DNA of 64,000 nucleotides from positions 22,250 to 86,249 of the forward strand of contig WAPN01000001.1 of NCBI GenBank assembly GCA_015520735.1, in the 5' to 3' direction. Each line of letters opens with the position of its first letter. Positions within the stretch are counted from its first letter, which is position 1. A program made the position numbers and the translations under genes. The notes under the pieces were generated by a model, which made no database searches, had not been told where the DNA came from, and was given only the letters and a program-made list of their open reading frames with translations. Below are positions 52,788-61,501 of the stretch, one piece after another. This stretch comes from Desulfurococcales archaeon. Lineage in GTDB: Archaea > Thermoproteota > Thermoprotei_A > Sulfolobales > Desulfurococcaceae.

Positions 52788-54863
52788 ATGGTGATCAAGA
52801 TGGGGATCGGCGAAGTAGCTGGGAAGCTGACCGATCTGGGATGGCGTGGATTCATATACTTTGTCGGGGCGCCGAGCACACTAGAAGAAATTAGCAATGA
52901 TGCTGAGTACGAACTATGCATATCTCGATATGCGGAGACCAGCCTAGAACAGTGTAGTGAGACTGTCTCCTTTAAGGATGCTCACAGACTGCTTGGTGCG
53001 GAGTATAGGAGTGTCGCACTACTACTAGAGGGTGGTAGGGGCTGGCCCGGAAACCTGTTGGCCGCAACTATGGAGCTCGTCTCGAGGGCTGGCTACTACT
53101 TGCTCCAAGTACCCAGGGAGCTGTCGGAGACAAGGTTCGGCAAATACTTCGAGGCACGGATACGTGAGGCGGATAACACGGCCATTTATAGACATGGCGA
53201 GCTCGCGGGCCTGAACATCTATACAGTCAAGCCTCCAGAGACCAAGTTCAGTCCCAGCGTCTCGAGCAGTGATAGAATTATACGTAGACTCCTATGCCTG
53301 ACGGCATCACCAGGACAAGCACGCGCCCTCCGCTCCCTCCCCTCGTTCCTCTATGGTAGGAACAAGTTGTTGATGGTTATTGGTGACCGGGGGAGAGGTA
53401 AGAGCAGCGTACTGGGGCTTATGGCGGCATATGTCATGGCTAAGCGGAAGGGCCGGTACTGCGTGGTAGGGCATAGCCCCGAGGCTGTTCAGAGCTTCTT
53501 CAAACACCTAATCAGGGGATTAGAGGCTCTAGGCATCAAGGCCGCTGTGGAGATAAGCAGTGGCCTCATCACCAGTGTCTCCAGCTCCGGCTCGACCATC
53601 GTGTATAGGAGGCCTTGGAGACAGGTTGATGGATTTGATAAACCCTTGTTCGTGGATGAGGCAGCGGCCGTTGGAGTTGCTAGGCTCATGAAGTGGTACA
53701 GGAGGATCGGGAAAGTCATAGCCTCAACCACTATCCACGGCTATGAAGGAAGTGGGCGGGCGATCCTCAAGATAATGGAGGAGTACTTTCACAGGAAAAC
53801 CGTTGTCAAGCTGACGAGGCCTATACGCTATTATCCCGGCGATCCTCTCGAAAAACTCTTCTACAGGGTTTTCCACCTAGACGCCGAGCCCCTCGATAAG
53901 AAGGAGTTCGTTGAGCCCCTCCAGTACAGAGCAGTCGACAAGGACGAACTGGTGGAGGATTATGGGTTGCTCCGCAGAATATATGGTCTACTGGTAACGG
54001 CTCATTACAAGAACGAGCCAGACGATCTCGTCCTCCTACTGGACACGGACTACTTCGACATCAGGTACATTGTTGATGGCAGAGGAGATATTGTCGCTGT
54101 CGCTCAGCTCAGACATGAGGAGACGAGCGGCAATGACAGGTCTGTCAGGCTTATCGACAAGATATCGAGATACGGCGTAGAAGCAGGGGATCTGAGGATA
54201 TGGCGTATTGTAAGGATAGCCGTCACACCATCACTGCAGAAGAGAGGAATAGGGTCGAGGCTACTCAGAGAGATCGAGGAGGAGGCACAGTGCATCGGTA
54301 AGCATGGTGTGGGAGCAATATTTTCGGGCTACACGACGATAAGGTTCTGGACTAGGAACGGCTACAAGGCCTTCTATATAAGCCCTAGGTACAATAGGGC
54401 TACCGGGGAGAAAAACGTAGCCGTGATAAAGATCCTCGATAATGAGAAAAGATATGTAGAGGAAATGCTCTCGAGGATAGGCTACCGAGTACTGGCTCTC
54501 ACAGCCCATATATCGTATCGGGACTTCGGGACAGAAAAGCTCATGGAGGCGCTGGGCTCGCTAACGCCCGGAGAAATACCTGTCATCCTAGATTGTTCGA
54601 GGCTCAAGAAATACATCGCCGGTGAAAACACCTATTTGGAGAGCATAGCGGATATCCTCATAGCACATATCGATAAACTGGACTGGAACCGCCTAGGAGA
54701 GAAGGAGAAACACGTGCTTGCTGCGAGGCTCCTGCAGGGAAAAACAATAATAGACATAGCGAGCTTCACAGGGCTCAGCGCATCGGAGGCCGAGAAAATA
54801 CTTGAGGAAGCCGCTAGAAAGGCCTCAGCATTGCTCCTCGAATCGATGTGTAGATCTAGATGA
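52788..54863 (+). CDS. TmcA/Nat10-family RNA acetyltransferase (second copy)
   Basis: A second member of the family, 691 residues, shorter by 125 than the copy at 4806-7256. The N-terminal DUF1726-like part is reduced (about 1-165). Walker A DRGRGKSS near 200, VDEAAAVG near 290, TIHGYEGSGRA, and the GNAT loop QKRGIG near 487 are intact, so it should still bind ATP and acetyl-CoA. GC content is visibly higher than in the first copy. ATG 52788 is used; ATG 52800 follows GGTGAT and is an alternative. It may modify a different RNA set. Confidence 0.9.
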   Translation: MVIKMGIGEVAGKLTDLGWRGFIYFVGAPSTLEEISNDAEYELCISRYAETSLEQCSETVSFKDAHRLLGAEYRSVALLLEGGRGWPGNLLAATMELVSRAGYYLLQVPRELSETRFGKYFEARIREADNTAIYRHGELAGLNIYTVKPPETKFSPSVSSSDRIIRRLLCLTASPGQARALRSLPSFLYGRNKLLMVIGDRGRGKSSVLGLMAAYVMAKRKGRYCVVGHSPEAVQSFFKHLIRGLEALGIKAAVEISSGLITSVSSSGSTIVYRRPWRQVDGFDKPLFVDEAAAVGVARLMKWYRRIGKVIASTTIHGYEGSGRAILKIMEEYFHRKTVVKLTRPIRYYPGDPLEKLFYRVFHLDAEPLDKKEFVEPLQYRAVDKDELVEDYGLLRRIYGLLVTAHYKNEPDDLVLLLDTDYFDIRYIVDGRGDIVAVAQLRHEETSGNDRSVRLIDKISRYGVEAGDLRIWRIVRIAVTPSLQKRGIGSRLLREIEEEAQCIGKHGVGAIFSGYTTIRFWTRNGYKAFYISPRYNRATGEKNVAVIKILDNEKRYVEEMLSRIGYRVLALTAHISYRDFGTEKLMEALGSLTPGEIPVILDCSRLKKYIAGENTYLESIADILIAHIDKLDWNRLGEKEKHVLAARLLQGKTIIDIASFTGLSASEAEKILEEAARKASALLLESMCRSR

Positions 54864-55727
54864 GGACTGGAGCTTTTTCCTCCTATCTTCTTCATTCTTA
54901 ATCCTTATCTCGAGCGGGGTCCTGAACCAGACATCATTCTGTATGAACGGTATCTCTATACCCGCCTCGGTTATCGCCTTCTTAATCTTCCATAGCAGGT
55001 CCTTGTAGACCTCGTACCAGAGCATCCCCTTTGATGGAACCCATACCCTCACCCTTATATTGACGCTACTATCTCCAAGTTCCTCCACAAAGACGTCGGG
55101 AGCCGGGTGGACGAGTACGAGCGGGTGTTCGTCCAGTACTCTCCTTATGACCTCGTATGCTTTCTCTGCGTCCTCCTTGTAGGCAATGCCCACTATGAAG
55201 TCTAGTCTACGTGCAGCTGTCATGCTGTAGTTCTTGATCCTGGACTGGAACACCTCTTGGTTCGGTATCCTGACCTTGACGCCGTCAAGGCCGAGTATCC
55301 TGGTCGACATGATCGTTACATCGGTTATCCATCCCTGCACACCGCTCACCTCTACTAGGTCTCCGGGGCTGAAGGGCTTCTCCCAGTATAGGAATAGGCC
55401 CGAGAACAAGTTTGCCGTTATACTTTGGAGAGCGAAGCCCAGGATTATACCTATTATACCACCCGCGAGGAAGACGCCCGTGAGATTTATGCCTAGGCTT
55501 CCAAGAGCCGAGATCCCGGCTACGAAGACTATGATGTAGTAGATAGCCCTTGATACGTTCCTGGAAACAGGCTCTGGGGCGACTCTTATCATGAGCTTAT
55601 AGATGAGTTTTCGGAGCAGAGACGCTATCAGAAAACCGCCTACGATTATCAGTACCGCCATCAGGAGGCCCGGCCAGTTTACTTCACGTATCCAGTAAAA
55701 CGCTGACGTGAAGTTGAATTCCTCCAT
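54825..55727 (-). CDS. MscS-family mechanosensitive channel
   Basis: A small-conductance mechanosensitive channel of 300 residues that releases solutes on osmotic downshock. Three to four membrane helices: about 17-37, 62-80 and the pore helix near 85-110 (LGINLTGVFLAGGIIGIILGF), then LFSGLFLYWEKPFSPGDLVEVSG, the cytoplasmic beta domain and an alpha/beta C-terminal part. Its 3' end overlaps the convergent tmcA copy by 39 bases. It is six bases downstream of the DUF432 gene, so they form an operon. Confidence 0.92.
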   Translation of the reverse strand: MEEFNFTSAFYWIREVNWPGLLMAVLIIVGGFLIASLLRKLIYKLMIRVAPEPVSRNVSRAIYYIIVFVAGISALGSLGINLTGVFLAGGIIGIILGFALQSITANLFSGLFLYWEKPFSPGDLVEVSGVQGWITDVTIMSTRILGLDGVKVRIPNQEVFQSRIKNYSMTAARRLDFIVGIAYKEDAEKAYEVIRRVLDEHPLVLVHPAPDVFVEELGDSSVNIRVRVWVPSKGMLWYEVYKDLLWKIKKAITEAGIEIPFIQNDVWFRTPLEIRIKNEEDRRKKLQSSSRSTHRFEEQC

Positions 55728-55733
55728 CGAACC

Positions 55734-56444
55734 TCACCTCAGACCATATAGCATCTCGGTGCGCGCAAGTATCCTTGGAGGCCTAAGCCCAGGCGGGTCA
55801 TGCACAGGCCTTGCCTCCATCTCGACCTTGCGTCCATAGTATATGGTTGCGGTCGCGGGGCTGTTAACCACCATTGTTATAGCTTGCGTGCTAGCCCTCC
55901 ATGTGCCGGGCACATAGTATAGCTTGAGTATCTGTGAGTCGAGGAGAATTCTCCCTATCTCTACCCATCCATCATACCTGCTCCTAATATTGACTAGTAC
56001 GCGGGCTTCGCCGATACTCGTGTCCGGCGGGTCAGTCATGGGGACTGATTCCCAGTAGCGAGCTATTAGCCCTCTGTCAGGTGAACCATACAGCACATAC
56101 TTGATTTTCATGACGGGAAATACGTCCACCAAGTCGTATCTTCTATACCTGTCATAAGTCATTACAGCGAGCTCCACGGGTATCTTGATATAGATCATTG
56201 CTTCTCCACGACTAGGAATATGGATGGGCTCGAGAAGCCTCACCATTACATAATTGGTTATCTTCTTGGGGAGCAGTACGGGATACATTGGGACGAGCTC
56301 AAGCCTCCTAGGCCGGACAAGGAGACGCGTGTACTCTCCGCCTCTCCACTCCCTTCTATACTTGATAACGTCTCCCTCGCCAGTAACAGATATAGTATTA
56401 CCAGCAATGCTCACAGTACCTCTGATCTCGCCGTAGCCCGTCAA
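55734..56444 (-). CDS. DUF432-family protein linked to MscS
   Basis: A 236-residue, beta-rich soluble protein matching archaeal DUF432 (KYRREWRGGEYTRLLVRP, EPIHIPSRGEAMIYIKIPVELAV, YYGRKVEMEARPVHDPPGL). The family is often next to MscS channels, as here, and may be a channel accessory or regulator; the function is unknown. The TTG start at 56444 follows GGATGA. The spacer ahead has a tandem repeat that could be an operator. Confidence 0.8.
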   Translation of the reverse strand: MTGYGEIRGTVSIAGNTISVTGEGDVIKYRREWRGGEYTRLLVRPRRLELVPMYPVLLPKKITNYVMVRLLEPIHIPSRGEAMIYIKIPVELAVMTYDRYRRYDLVDVFPVMKIKYVLYGSPDRGLIARYWESVPMTDPPDTSIGEARVLVNIRSRYDGWVEIGRILLDSQILKLYYVPGTWRASTQAITMVVNSPATATIYYGRKVEMEARPVHDPPGLRPPRILARTEMLYGLR

Positions 56445-56463
56445 TAGTTCATCCTACCCCATA

Positions 56464-56485
56464 GTACACTAGTCTGTACACTAGT
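56464..56485. promoter_or_regulatory. Tandem operator-like repeat before DUF432-mscS
   Basis: GTACACTAGT occurs twice (56464-56473 and 56476-56485), with a 12-base period, so both copies face nearly the same side of the helix. Each contains the palindromes GTAC and ACTAGT. The repeats lie 20-40 bases before the TTG start of the DUF432-mscS operon, where the core promoter is expected. The divergent winged-helix protein at 56594-56899 is the obvious candidate binder. Confidence 0.55.
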
Positions 56486-56593
56486 AAATCAATCTATGTC
56501 GAAGAAAACAGATAAACCCCTGGACAAATACCTGATGACCCTCCCCGCTTAAAACCTAATGCTTCCCGCAATACATGTTACCGGTGAGACCAG

Positions 56594-56899
56594 ATGCAGT
56601 GGAAGCTAAGACTAATCCTTGAGGAGCTCTACAAGGCACCACGAAACCCCGGAGACATAGCGGGCAAGACGGGGCTTCCCAGGTACGAGGTACTCGCATC
56701 CTTCCACGTTCTTGAAGCACTGGGCTTCGTGACAACGATTTACTCTAGGGGGACACACCGAGTATACAAGCTGACGGATCTTGGCGAGAAACTGCTTCAG
56801 GCGCTAAGACTTGGCTCGTTCGAAATCGATATTAGGACCGAGCACCAAACTGCCGAATCAATGGCTACGAGCAATAGTCCGGTTGCCGTGGAGGCATAA
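56594..56899 (+). CDS. Winged helix-turn-helix transcription regulator
   Basis: A 101-residue regulator: helix-turn-helix GDIAGKTGLPRYEVLASFHVLEALGF (recognition helix about 33-45) and wing VTTIYSRGTHRVYKLTDLGEKLL. The short C-terminal tail has no ligand domain. TATA-like GCTTAAAACCT near 56546 and CCGGTGAG before the ATG support the start. It is divergent from DUF432-mscS and two bases ahead of cutA, so it could regulate one or both. Confidence 0.85.
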   Translation: MQWKLRLILEELYKAPRNPGDIAGKTGLPRYEVLASFHVLEALGFVTTIYSRGTHRVYKLTDLGEKLLQALRLGSFEIDIRTEHQTAESMATSNSPVAVEA

Positions 56900-56901
56900 T
56901 C

Positions 56902-57261
56902 ATGATCGGTGGTGGATGGGTCCTAGTACTAGTCACAACCTCCAATAAAGAGGAGGCCGAGCGTATCGCTGAAGACATAGTCAAGAACAAGTTGGCAGCA
57001 TGTACCAATATCGTGGAGAAAATCGACAGTATCTATTGGTGGAACAACAAAGTCGAGAAAAGCAGTGAGGCACTCCTAATCATTAAGACCAAGGTGACCC
57101 AGCTGGGCAAACTCGTGAGGAGGATAAAATCGCTGCACAGCTATGAGGTACCCGAGATCATAGCCTTACCCATAATAGGGGGTTATCCGGACTATCTTAA
57201 ATGGTTAGATAACAGCGTCAAGGCTAACAATAATGATCAAGGCAGTGGTTCTCCCCGATAA
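56902..57261 (+). CDS. cutA: CutA1 divalent-ion tolerance protein
   Basis: A trimeric ferredoxin-like protein of 119 residues, linked to copper and divalent-ion tolerance but of uncertain molecular role. Family motifs are NKLAACTNIVEKIDSIYWW, EALLIIKT and HSYEVPEIIALPI. It has a nonconserved C-terminal tail after residue 105 (KANNNDQGSGSPR) that exists because its frame runs 29 bases into the next gene. It is translated right after the regulator. Confidence 0.93.
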   Translation: MIGGGWVLVLVTTSNKEEAERIAEDIVKNKLAACTNIVEKIDSIYWWNNKVEKSSEALLIIKTKVTQLGKLVRRIKSLHSYEVPEIIALPIIGGYPDYLKWLDNSVKANNNDQGSGSPR

Positions 57262-57439
57262 GAGAGAATTTGTTTTTAAGGAGAAAAGACTCAGGCTGAG
57301 AGAGATCCTGGAAAAACTAGGCATAGAAGACCCTGATTCCGTTGCTATTGTCTATAACGGCCATTTAATAGATGATCCAGATTACGTCATAGAATCCGGA
57401 GGAGAAGTAAAGATTATTTTACAAGGAATAGGGGGTTAG
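57233..57439 (+). CDS. Ubiquitin-like (ThiS/SAMP-type) protein ending in Gly-Gly
   Basis: A 68-residue beta-grasp protein with the layout of ThiS/MoaD/SAMP carriers: KAVVLPDKREFVFKEKRLRL, a helix LREILEKLGIEDPDS and the C-terminus KIILQGIGG. The terminal GG is the site of adenylation by an E1-like enzyme, for sulfur transfer (tRNA thiolation, thiamine) or protein conjugation. An E1-like protein is encoded at 59307-60029. It overlaps cutA by 29 bases. Confidence 0.82.
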   Translation: MIKAVVLPDKREFVFKEKRLRLREILEKLGIEDPDSVAIVYNGHLIDDPDYVIESGGEVKIILQGIGG

Positions 57440-57453
57440 ACCGCTGGAGCAGC

Positions 57454-58872
57454 CTAGCGCCCTATAACGCTTCTAAGTTTATCGGCAAGAACAGATATTG
57501 TTTCACGAGCTATGATCCCCAGTATATCCTTCAGCCTTCCAGCTCTGAGCTCGCGGAGAATAAACGCCGATCTTATGAAGAACTTCCTATAAGCATACTT
57601 GAGCATCTTGGCGACCTGCTCCCGTGTAAACTTGAAGCCCCTCATAACAGGTCTCAGCGTCGTATAGTGCTCCCAGTTCCAGTCCTCGATCAAGCCGTAC
57701 CGCATAGCATAGTCGAATAAGGGCGTGCCCGGATACGGCGTTAGCACCGTGAACTGTGCATAGTCGGGATCAATATCTATGGCGAAATCCACCGTCTTCT
57801 TCATATCATCGATCGTTTCCCAAGGAAAGCCAAGAATGAAAGAAGCCGTTGCAAAGCCACCAATCTCCCTCTTCCACCTAAACACCTTTCTGACCTTGTC
57901 TAGGCTTATCATCTTCCCAATCTTGTCCAGTATCCTCTGGGTCCCTGATTCTACACCGAAGTATAGGGCAACACAACCATTCTTATATAGGAACCTCATG
58001 AAATCCTTGTCCATGTGATCTATCCGAGCACCACAGGCAAATCCTATATCCAGTCCTCTCTTCTTCATCTCCTCGATAAGCTCGTAGACAAAGCGTTTAT
58101 TGGCTGTTAACTCATCATCAGTGAAAACTACATGTTCTACCTTGTATTTATTCACAAGAAATTCTATTTCTTCAGCAACATTCTTGGGTGAACGATAACG
58201 TATTCTTACGCCCCAATAATAACTTGTCGTACAGTATATACATCCGTAAGGGCAACCTCTGCTTGCCATTATATGAGCAACCCGTATCTTCTTACCAAAC
58301 AAAGTATATTTATCCATAGGAAGAAGATGACGGGCAGGCCAAGGAAGCTCATCAAGGTTGTAAATAAGAGGCCTATTCCTAGTTACAACCATATTGCCAT
58401 GCTCATCGCGAAAAACAATGCCGGCAACTTTTCTCAGCTCTGTGGGATCCATTCCATATTTATCAATAGTTTTAATGAGCTCTCTAGTCGTTATCTCGCC
58501 CTCCCCCCTAACTATTATGTCAAACCCGTTATCCAGCGCCTCATTCCACATATACGTGGGGTGCTGCCCACCAGCAACAAGTATCACGTCCTCCATTTCC
58601 TCCTTGATCTTCCTGGCAGCCAAGTATGCTTTCGGCGCAGTAGGTGTGAGGACCGAGATACCTACTATGTCAGGAGACCAGGACTTGACGTTTTGAATCC
58701 ATGTAGCAAGATCCATTTTTAGTGTAGGGGTATCCAGTATTCTGACCCGGTGTCCCTCACCCTCAAGAACTGCCGCAATATATGCTAGACCTAAGGGAGG
58801 TGCTGTAAGACCTGTAACCTTATATATTTCCAGGTCATGGATACTAGGCGGAAGCGTCAATAACACTTTCAT
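57454..58872 (-). CDS. B12-binding radical SAM protein
   Basis: A 472-residue protein: N-terminal cobalamin-binding domain (about 1-140, PPLGLAYIAAVLEGEGHRVRI, VAGGQHPTY), then a radical SAM domain with the canonical cluster CX3CX2C in SRGCPYGCIYCTTSYYWG near 212, and SPKNVAEEIEFLV. This is the class E/BchE-like architecture of methylases and cyclases; substrate unknown. ATG 58872 is chosen because GGTGA lies just upstream; the GTG at 58881 is inside it. Confidence 0.88.
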   Translation of the reverse strand: MKVLLTLPPSIHDLEIYKVTGLTAPPLGLAYIAAVLEGEGHRVRILDTPTLKMDLATWIQNVKSWSPDIVGISVLTPTAPKAYLAARKIKEEMEDVILVAGGQHPTYMWNEALDNGFDIIVRGEGEITTRELIKTIDKYGMDPTELRKVAGIVFRDEHGNMVVTRNRPLIYNLDELPWPARHLLPMDKYTLFGKKIRVAHIMASRGCPYGCIYCTTSYYWGVRIRYRSPKNVAEEIEFLVNKYKVEHVVFTDDELTANKRFVYELIEEMKKRGLDIGFACGARIDHMDKDFMRFLYKNGCVALYFGVESGTQRILDKIGKMISLDKVRKVFRWKREIGGFATASFILGFPWETIDDMKKTVDFAIDIDPDYAQFTVLTPYPGTPLFDYAMRYGLIEDWNWEHYTTLRPVMRGFKFTREQVAKMLKYAYRKFFIRSAFILRELRAGRLKDILGIIARETISVLADKLRSVIGR

Positions 58873-58990
58873 TTGGTTCACCGAGTACTATATGCTGACA
58901 TATACCTATTACGCTGTTCGGTTTTAGAATAGTTCTATGTCCAAAACGAATAAATACCGGATATATCTCTTCGAACAAATCTCAATCATA

Positions 58991-59005
58991 ACAAATATAA
59001 TTTGT
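58991..59005. promoter_or_regulatory. Palindrome over the promoter of the MoaD-like gene
   Basis: ACAAAT-ATA-ATTTGT is a perfect inverted repeat with 6-base arms. It includes the TATA-like AAATATAATT, whose spacing predicts transcription from about 59022, just before the ATG at 59034. A repressor bound here would block TBP. It could also be chance in an AT-rich spacer. Confidence 0.4.
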
Positions 59006-59033
59006 CATCGTAGACTCAATTATTGATGATGAA

Positions 59034-59297
59034 ATGCGGGTCACAATAGTATTTCTAGCAAGGGCAGGACAAATCACTGGAAAATACCTGGTAAAACTAG
59101 AACTACCAGAAGAAGCCACTATTGAGGACCTGCTAGGAGAGATAGGCAAAAAGATCAGTAAGAGATTATACAGGGGCATCAAAGAAGGAAGATTAGTATT
59201 CACCATAATTATTAATGGGAAACCCGTTGACGAGCCCTGGTACAGGCTTAAGGATGGAGATAGAGTAGTGTTTACTACACCGGAGATGGGGGGTTAG
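59034..59297 (+). CDS. MoaD/ubiquitin-like protein ending in Gly-Gly
   Basis: An 87-residue beta-grasp protein of MoaD type: VTIVFLARAGQITGKYLVKLELPEEATIEDLL at the N-terminus, here summarised by its FLARAGQITGK strand-turn, then INGKPVDEPWYRLKDGDRV and the C-terminal TPEMGG. The terminal GG is a thiocarboxylation or conjugation site. It could supply sulfur for molybdopterin/tungstopterin, matching the Wtp transporter at 47.5-50 kb, or act as a SAMP. It is convergent with the E1-like gene, nine bases away. Confidence 0.85.
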   Translation: MRVTIVFLARAGQITGKYLVKLELPEEATIEDLLGEIGKKISKRLYRGIKEGRLVFTIIINGKPVDEPWYRLKDGDRVVFTTPEMGG

Positions 59298-59306
59298 CTG
59301 AAGTTA

Positions 59307-60029
59307 TCACTCCTCACATGCTTTGCAATCACTACTTTTTATCTCGACGTAGTCGAATAACCCTGTCCTACCATCATAGACCAGTATCCTGTTCAAGAGG
59401 GGTTCGCCCACACCAGCCAAGATCTTCAGTGCTTCATTGGCCTCCAGCAACCCGAGGATGCCTGGTGTTGTCGAGAATACCGGGATGGGCTTATCAGTTC
59501 TTTTCGGTGGGTGCGGAAACACGCATCTAAGGCAAGGTGTTTTACCGGGCCATGCTATGTATAACTGGCCATAGAACCCATGTATTCCCGCATGAATAAA
59601 TGGTTTTTTGAGTTCATAGCATATCTTATCAACAACAATACGGGTCTCCCAGTTATCTAGACCGTCAACTACAAGATCTACTTCACTAATTATACGCCTT
59701 AAAAGATCAGGTGATGCCTCTGAGTAAATAGGATGTATATTAGTGCCTGGATTGAGTAAACCTAATCTTTTAGCAGCACAGTATACTTTGGGTCTCCCTA
59801 GATCATCTGTGGTATAGAGGATCTGTCTCTGCAAATTGCTGAGTTCTACGAGCCCATTATCTATTAAAACAAGCCTGCCCACGCCGGCTGCTGCCAGATA
59901 AAGTGATGCTATTGAACCCAGTCCACCAACGCCTACAACTAGAACTGCTGACTTACGGAGCTTTTCTTGACCCTCCTCGCCTATAACAAGCAGTTGTCTA
60001 TGGTATCTCTCGAGCTCGTCTGGAAACAT
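59307..60029 (-). CDS. E1-like ThiF/MoeB/UbaA-family protein
   Basis: Activates the C-terminal Gly of ubiquitin-like carriers by adenylation. A 240-residue protein with the nucleotide loop VGVGGLGSIASLYLAAAGVG (33-52), DNGLVELSNLQRQ, the Asp of DGLDNWETR and two CX2C zinc pairs (CLRC, CKAC). The place where UbaA/MoeB proteins carry the catalytic Cys reads FSTTPGILG, so adenylation without a Cys thioester is likely. It faces two possible substrates, the GG proteins at 57233 and 59034. Confidence 0.88.
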   Translation of the reverse strand: MFPDELERYHRQLLVIGEEGQEKLRKSAVLVVGVGGLGSIASLYLAAAGVGRLVLIDNGLVELSNLQRQILYTTDDLGRPKVYCAAKRLGLLNPGTNIHPIYSEASPDLLRRIISEVDLVVDGLDNWETRIVVDKICYELKKPFIHAGIHGFYGQLYIAWPGKTPCLRCVFPHPPKRTDKPIPVFSTTPGILGLLEANEALKILAGVGEPLLNRILVYDGRTGLFDYVEIKSSDCKACEE

Positions 60030-60031
60030 TC

Positions 60032-60847
60032 TTACACCATGTCAAGAATAATGGTTCTAGTAGGTTTAATATAGAAGGGTATCTTCCCCCTGTGGTAATC
60101 CCTTATGATCGTTCTGGCTGCCTCCTCTATTAGGGGCTCCTTCGTCTTCTTGTAGAGCCACCCCCTACGCTTGGCGAGCTCCTCGAGTATCTTAATCGGC
60201 TCCTTAGCCCTTATCTTGTACGCCTGGATAAAAGCTGTTGGTACATGTTTTAATATTCTCTCAATAAGCTTTATCGCTGGAGGGACAGGGTCGTCTAGCT
60301 GCTCGGGACTATGACCCCTTATTATCCTCTCCAGCTCTCCTCCCTCAACCGGGATTACACCCGGGGTGTCTATCATTAGTATGTTCTTCTCGACACGGTA
60401 AAGCTGAACATGGTGAGTATATCCTGGACCACCAGGTATTGGACTAGTTGATGCTGAATGCCTGCCCTTCAACGCATTGATTACGGAGGACTTACCCGTT
60501 TTCGGGTAGCCAACCACGGCTGCGATGACAGGGAGCGCTGGGGCTGCCTCTTTTATCGCTAGACGCAGATATTTTGTTCCCCAGTGCCGTGTAGCCGCTA
60601 CATATACTGCTCTATAGCCTCTGTCCCTGAAGAGGTGTGCCCATTCCTCTACTATGGTTCTCGGTACTAGGTCGCTCTTATTGAGTACCAGGAGAAGCTC
60701 GCGCCCCATCTCTTCCACTATTCTTTCAAGCCTGCGGCTACGAGTTCCTATGGGATCACGTGCATCGATAACTTCTAGTACAACATCAGCTCTCGACACT
60801 ACTCTCCTTATATCACTCCATCCCGCTAGGGAGAAACCATAGGGCAT
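60032..60847 (-). CDS. Circularly permuted GTPase (YlqF/YawG type)
   Basis: A ribosome-assembly type GTPase of 271 residues with permuted motif order G4-G5-G1-G2-G3: LNKSDL (G4) near 57, then GYPKTGKSSVINAL (G1) near 115 and DTPGVIP (G3) near 160. The C-terminal domain resembles YlqF/Lsg1-type RNA-binding regions. ATG 60847 is used; a TTG at 60856 overlaps the upstream stop. It lies in an operon behind the Fap7-like kinase, both linked to ribosome maturation. Confidence 0.88.
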   Translation of the reverse strand: MPYGFSLAGWSDIRRVVSRADVVLEVIDARDPIGTRSRRLERIVEEMGRELLLVLNKSDLVPRTIVEEWAHLFRDRGYRAVYVAATRHWGTKYLRLAIKEAAPALPVIAAVVGYPKTGKSSVINALKGRHSASTSPIPGGPGYTHHVQLYRVEKNILMIDTPGVIPVEGGELERIIRGHSPEQLDDPVPPAIKLIERILKHVPTAFIQAYKIRAKEPIKILEELAKRRGWLYKKTKEPLIEEAARTIIRDYHRGKIPFYIKPTRTIILDMV

Positions 60848-60852
60848 TTTGA

Positions 60853-61434
60853 TCAACCGCTGTACTCGTACTTTATCAGTTCATCAGGGTTCATCCTGGA
60901 TAACCAGTCTATTTTAGGGCCTGGTTTAGCCTTACCCTCTAATATATCTTCTAACACTATCCTAACAACTTCTTCCGGCTTCTTATCAGTAGTATCGATC
61001 TCGTATATCTTGTCAGGATCTGCGACGCTCAATGCGTTAGCCGTAGGTACACCGAGTATTTCGGCCATTATATTCTCTTTAACCTTATCCTCCGGCCAAT
61101 TCCTAGGCTTAAGCCTCCTTTCCAGCGTTTCCGGCGCTGTCCTGAGAATTATGACTATGTCTGGTTGCAGGAAGTCGAGGAGCTCTGGATAATGTATATC
61201 GATAACTATGCATTTTGATGTCTCAACCAGTTTCTTTATTGCTTCTCTTACCTTATCTTCATCGATGACGTAGCTCTGCCTCTCCTCATCATAGGATACA
61301 TACATTCTGTTCTCGATAACGCATCGGCTCACATCCAAATGTATGCATCCAAGCTTCTCTGCCAACAATCTACTGACACTAGTCTTTCCCGTGCCAGGGG
61401 TTCCTGTAACAATAATTACTCTAGGCTTCGCCAT
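60853..61434 (-). CDS. Fap7/AK6-like adenylate kinase-ATPase
   Basis: A 193-residue P-loop NMP-kinase-fold protein. Walker A GTPGTGKTSVSRLLAEKLG (10-28), IVIDIHYPELL, and RLKPRNWPEDKVKENIMAEIL match AK6/Fap7, which acts as an ATPase in late small-subunit assembly with uS11 and has weak adenylate kinase activity. The C-terminal extension (from about 165) is longer than usual. It is followed by the permuted GTPase with a few bases of overlap. Confidence 0.85.
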   Translation of the reverse strand: MAKPRVIIVTGTPGTGKTSVSRLLAEKLGCIHLDVSRCVIENRMYVSYDEERQSYVIDEDKVREAIKKLVETSKCIVIDIHYPELLDFLQPDIVIILRTAPETLERRLKPRNWPEDKVKENIMAEILGVPTANALSVADPDKIYEIDTTDKKPEEVVRIVLEDILEGKAKPGPKIDWLSRMNPDELIKYEYSG

Positions 61435-61501
61435 AGTTATAGACCCTCATCCCGGGAACATAGATGGTATTAGTGGTTAAATCGTTATTTGGTGCAGAGC
61501 A

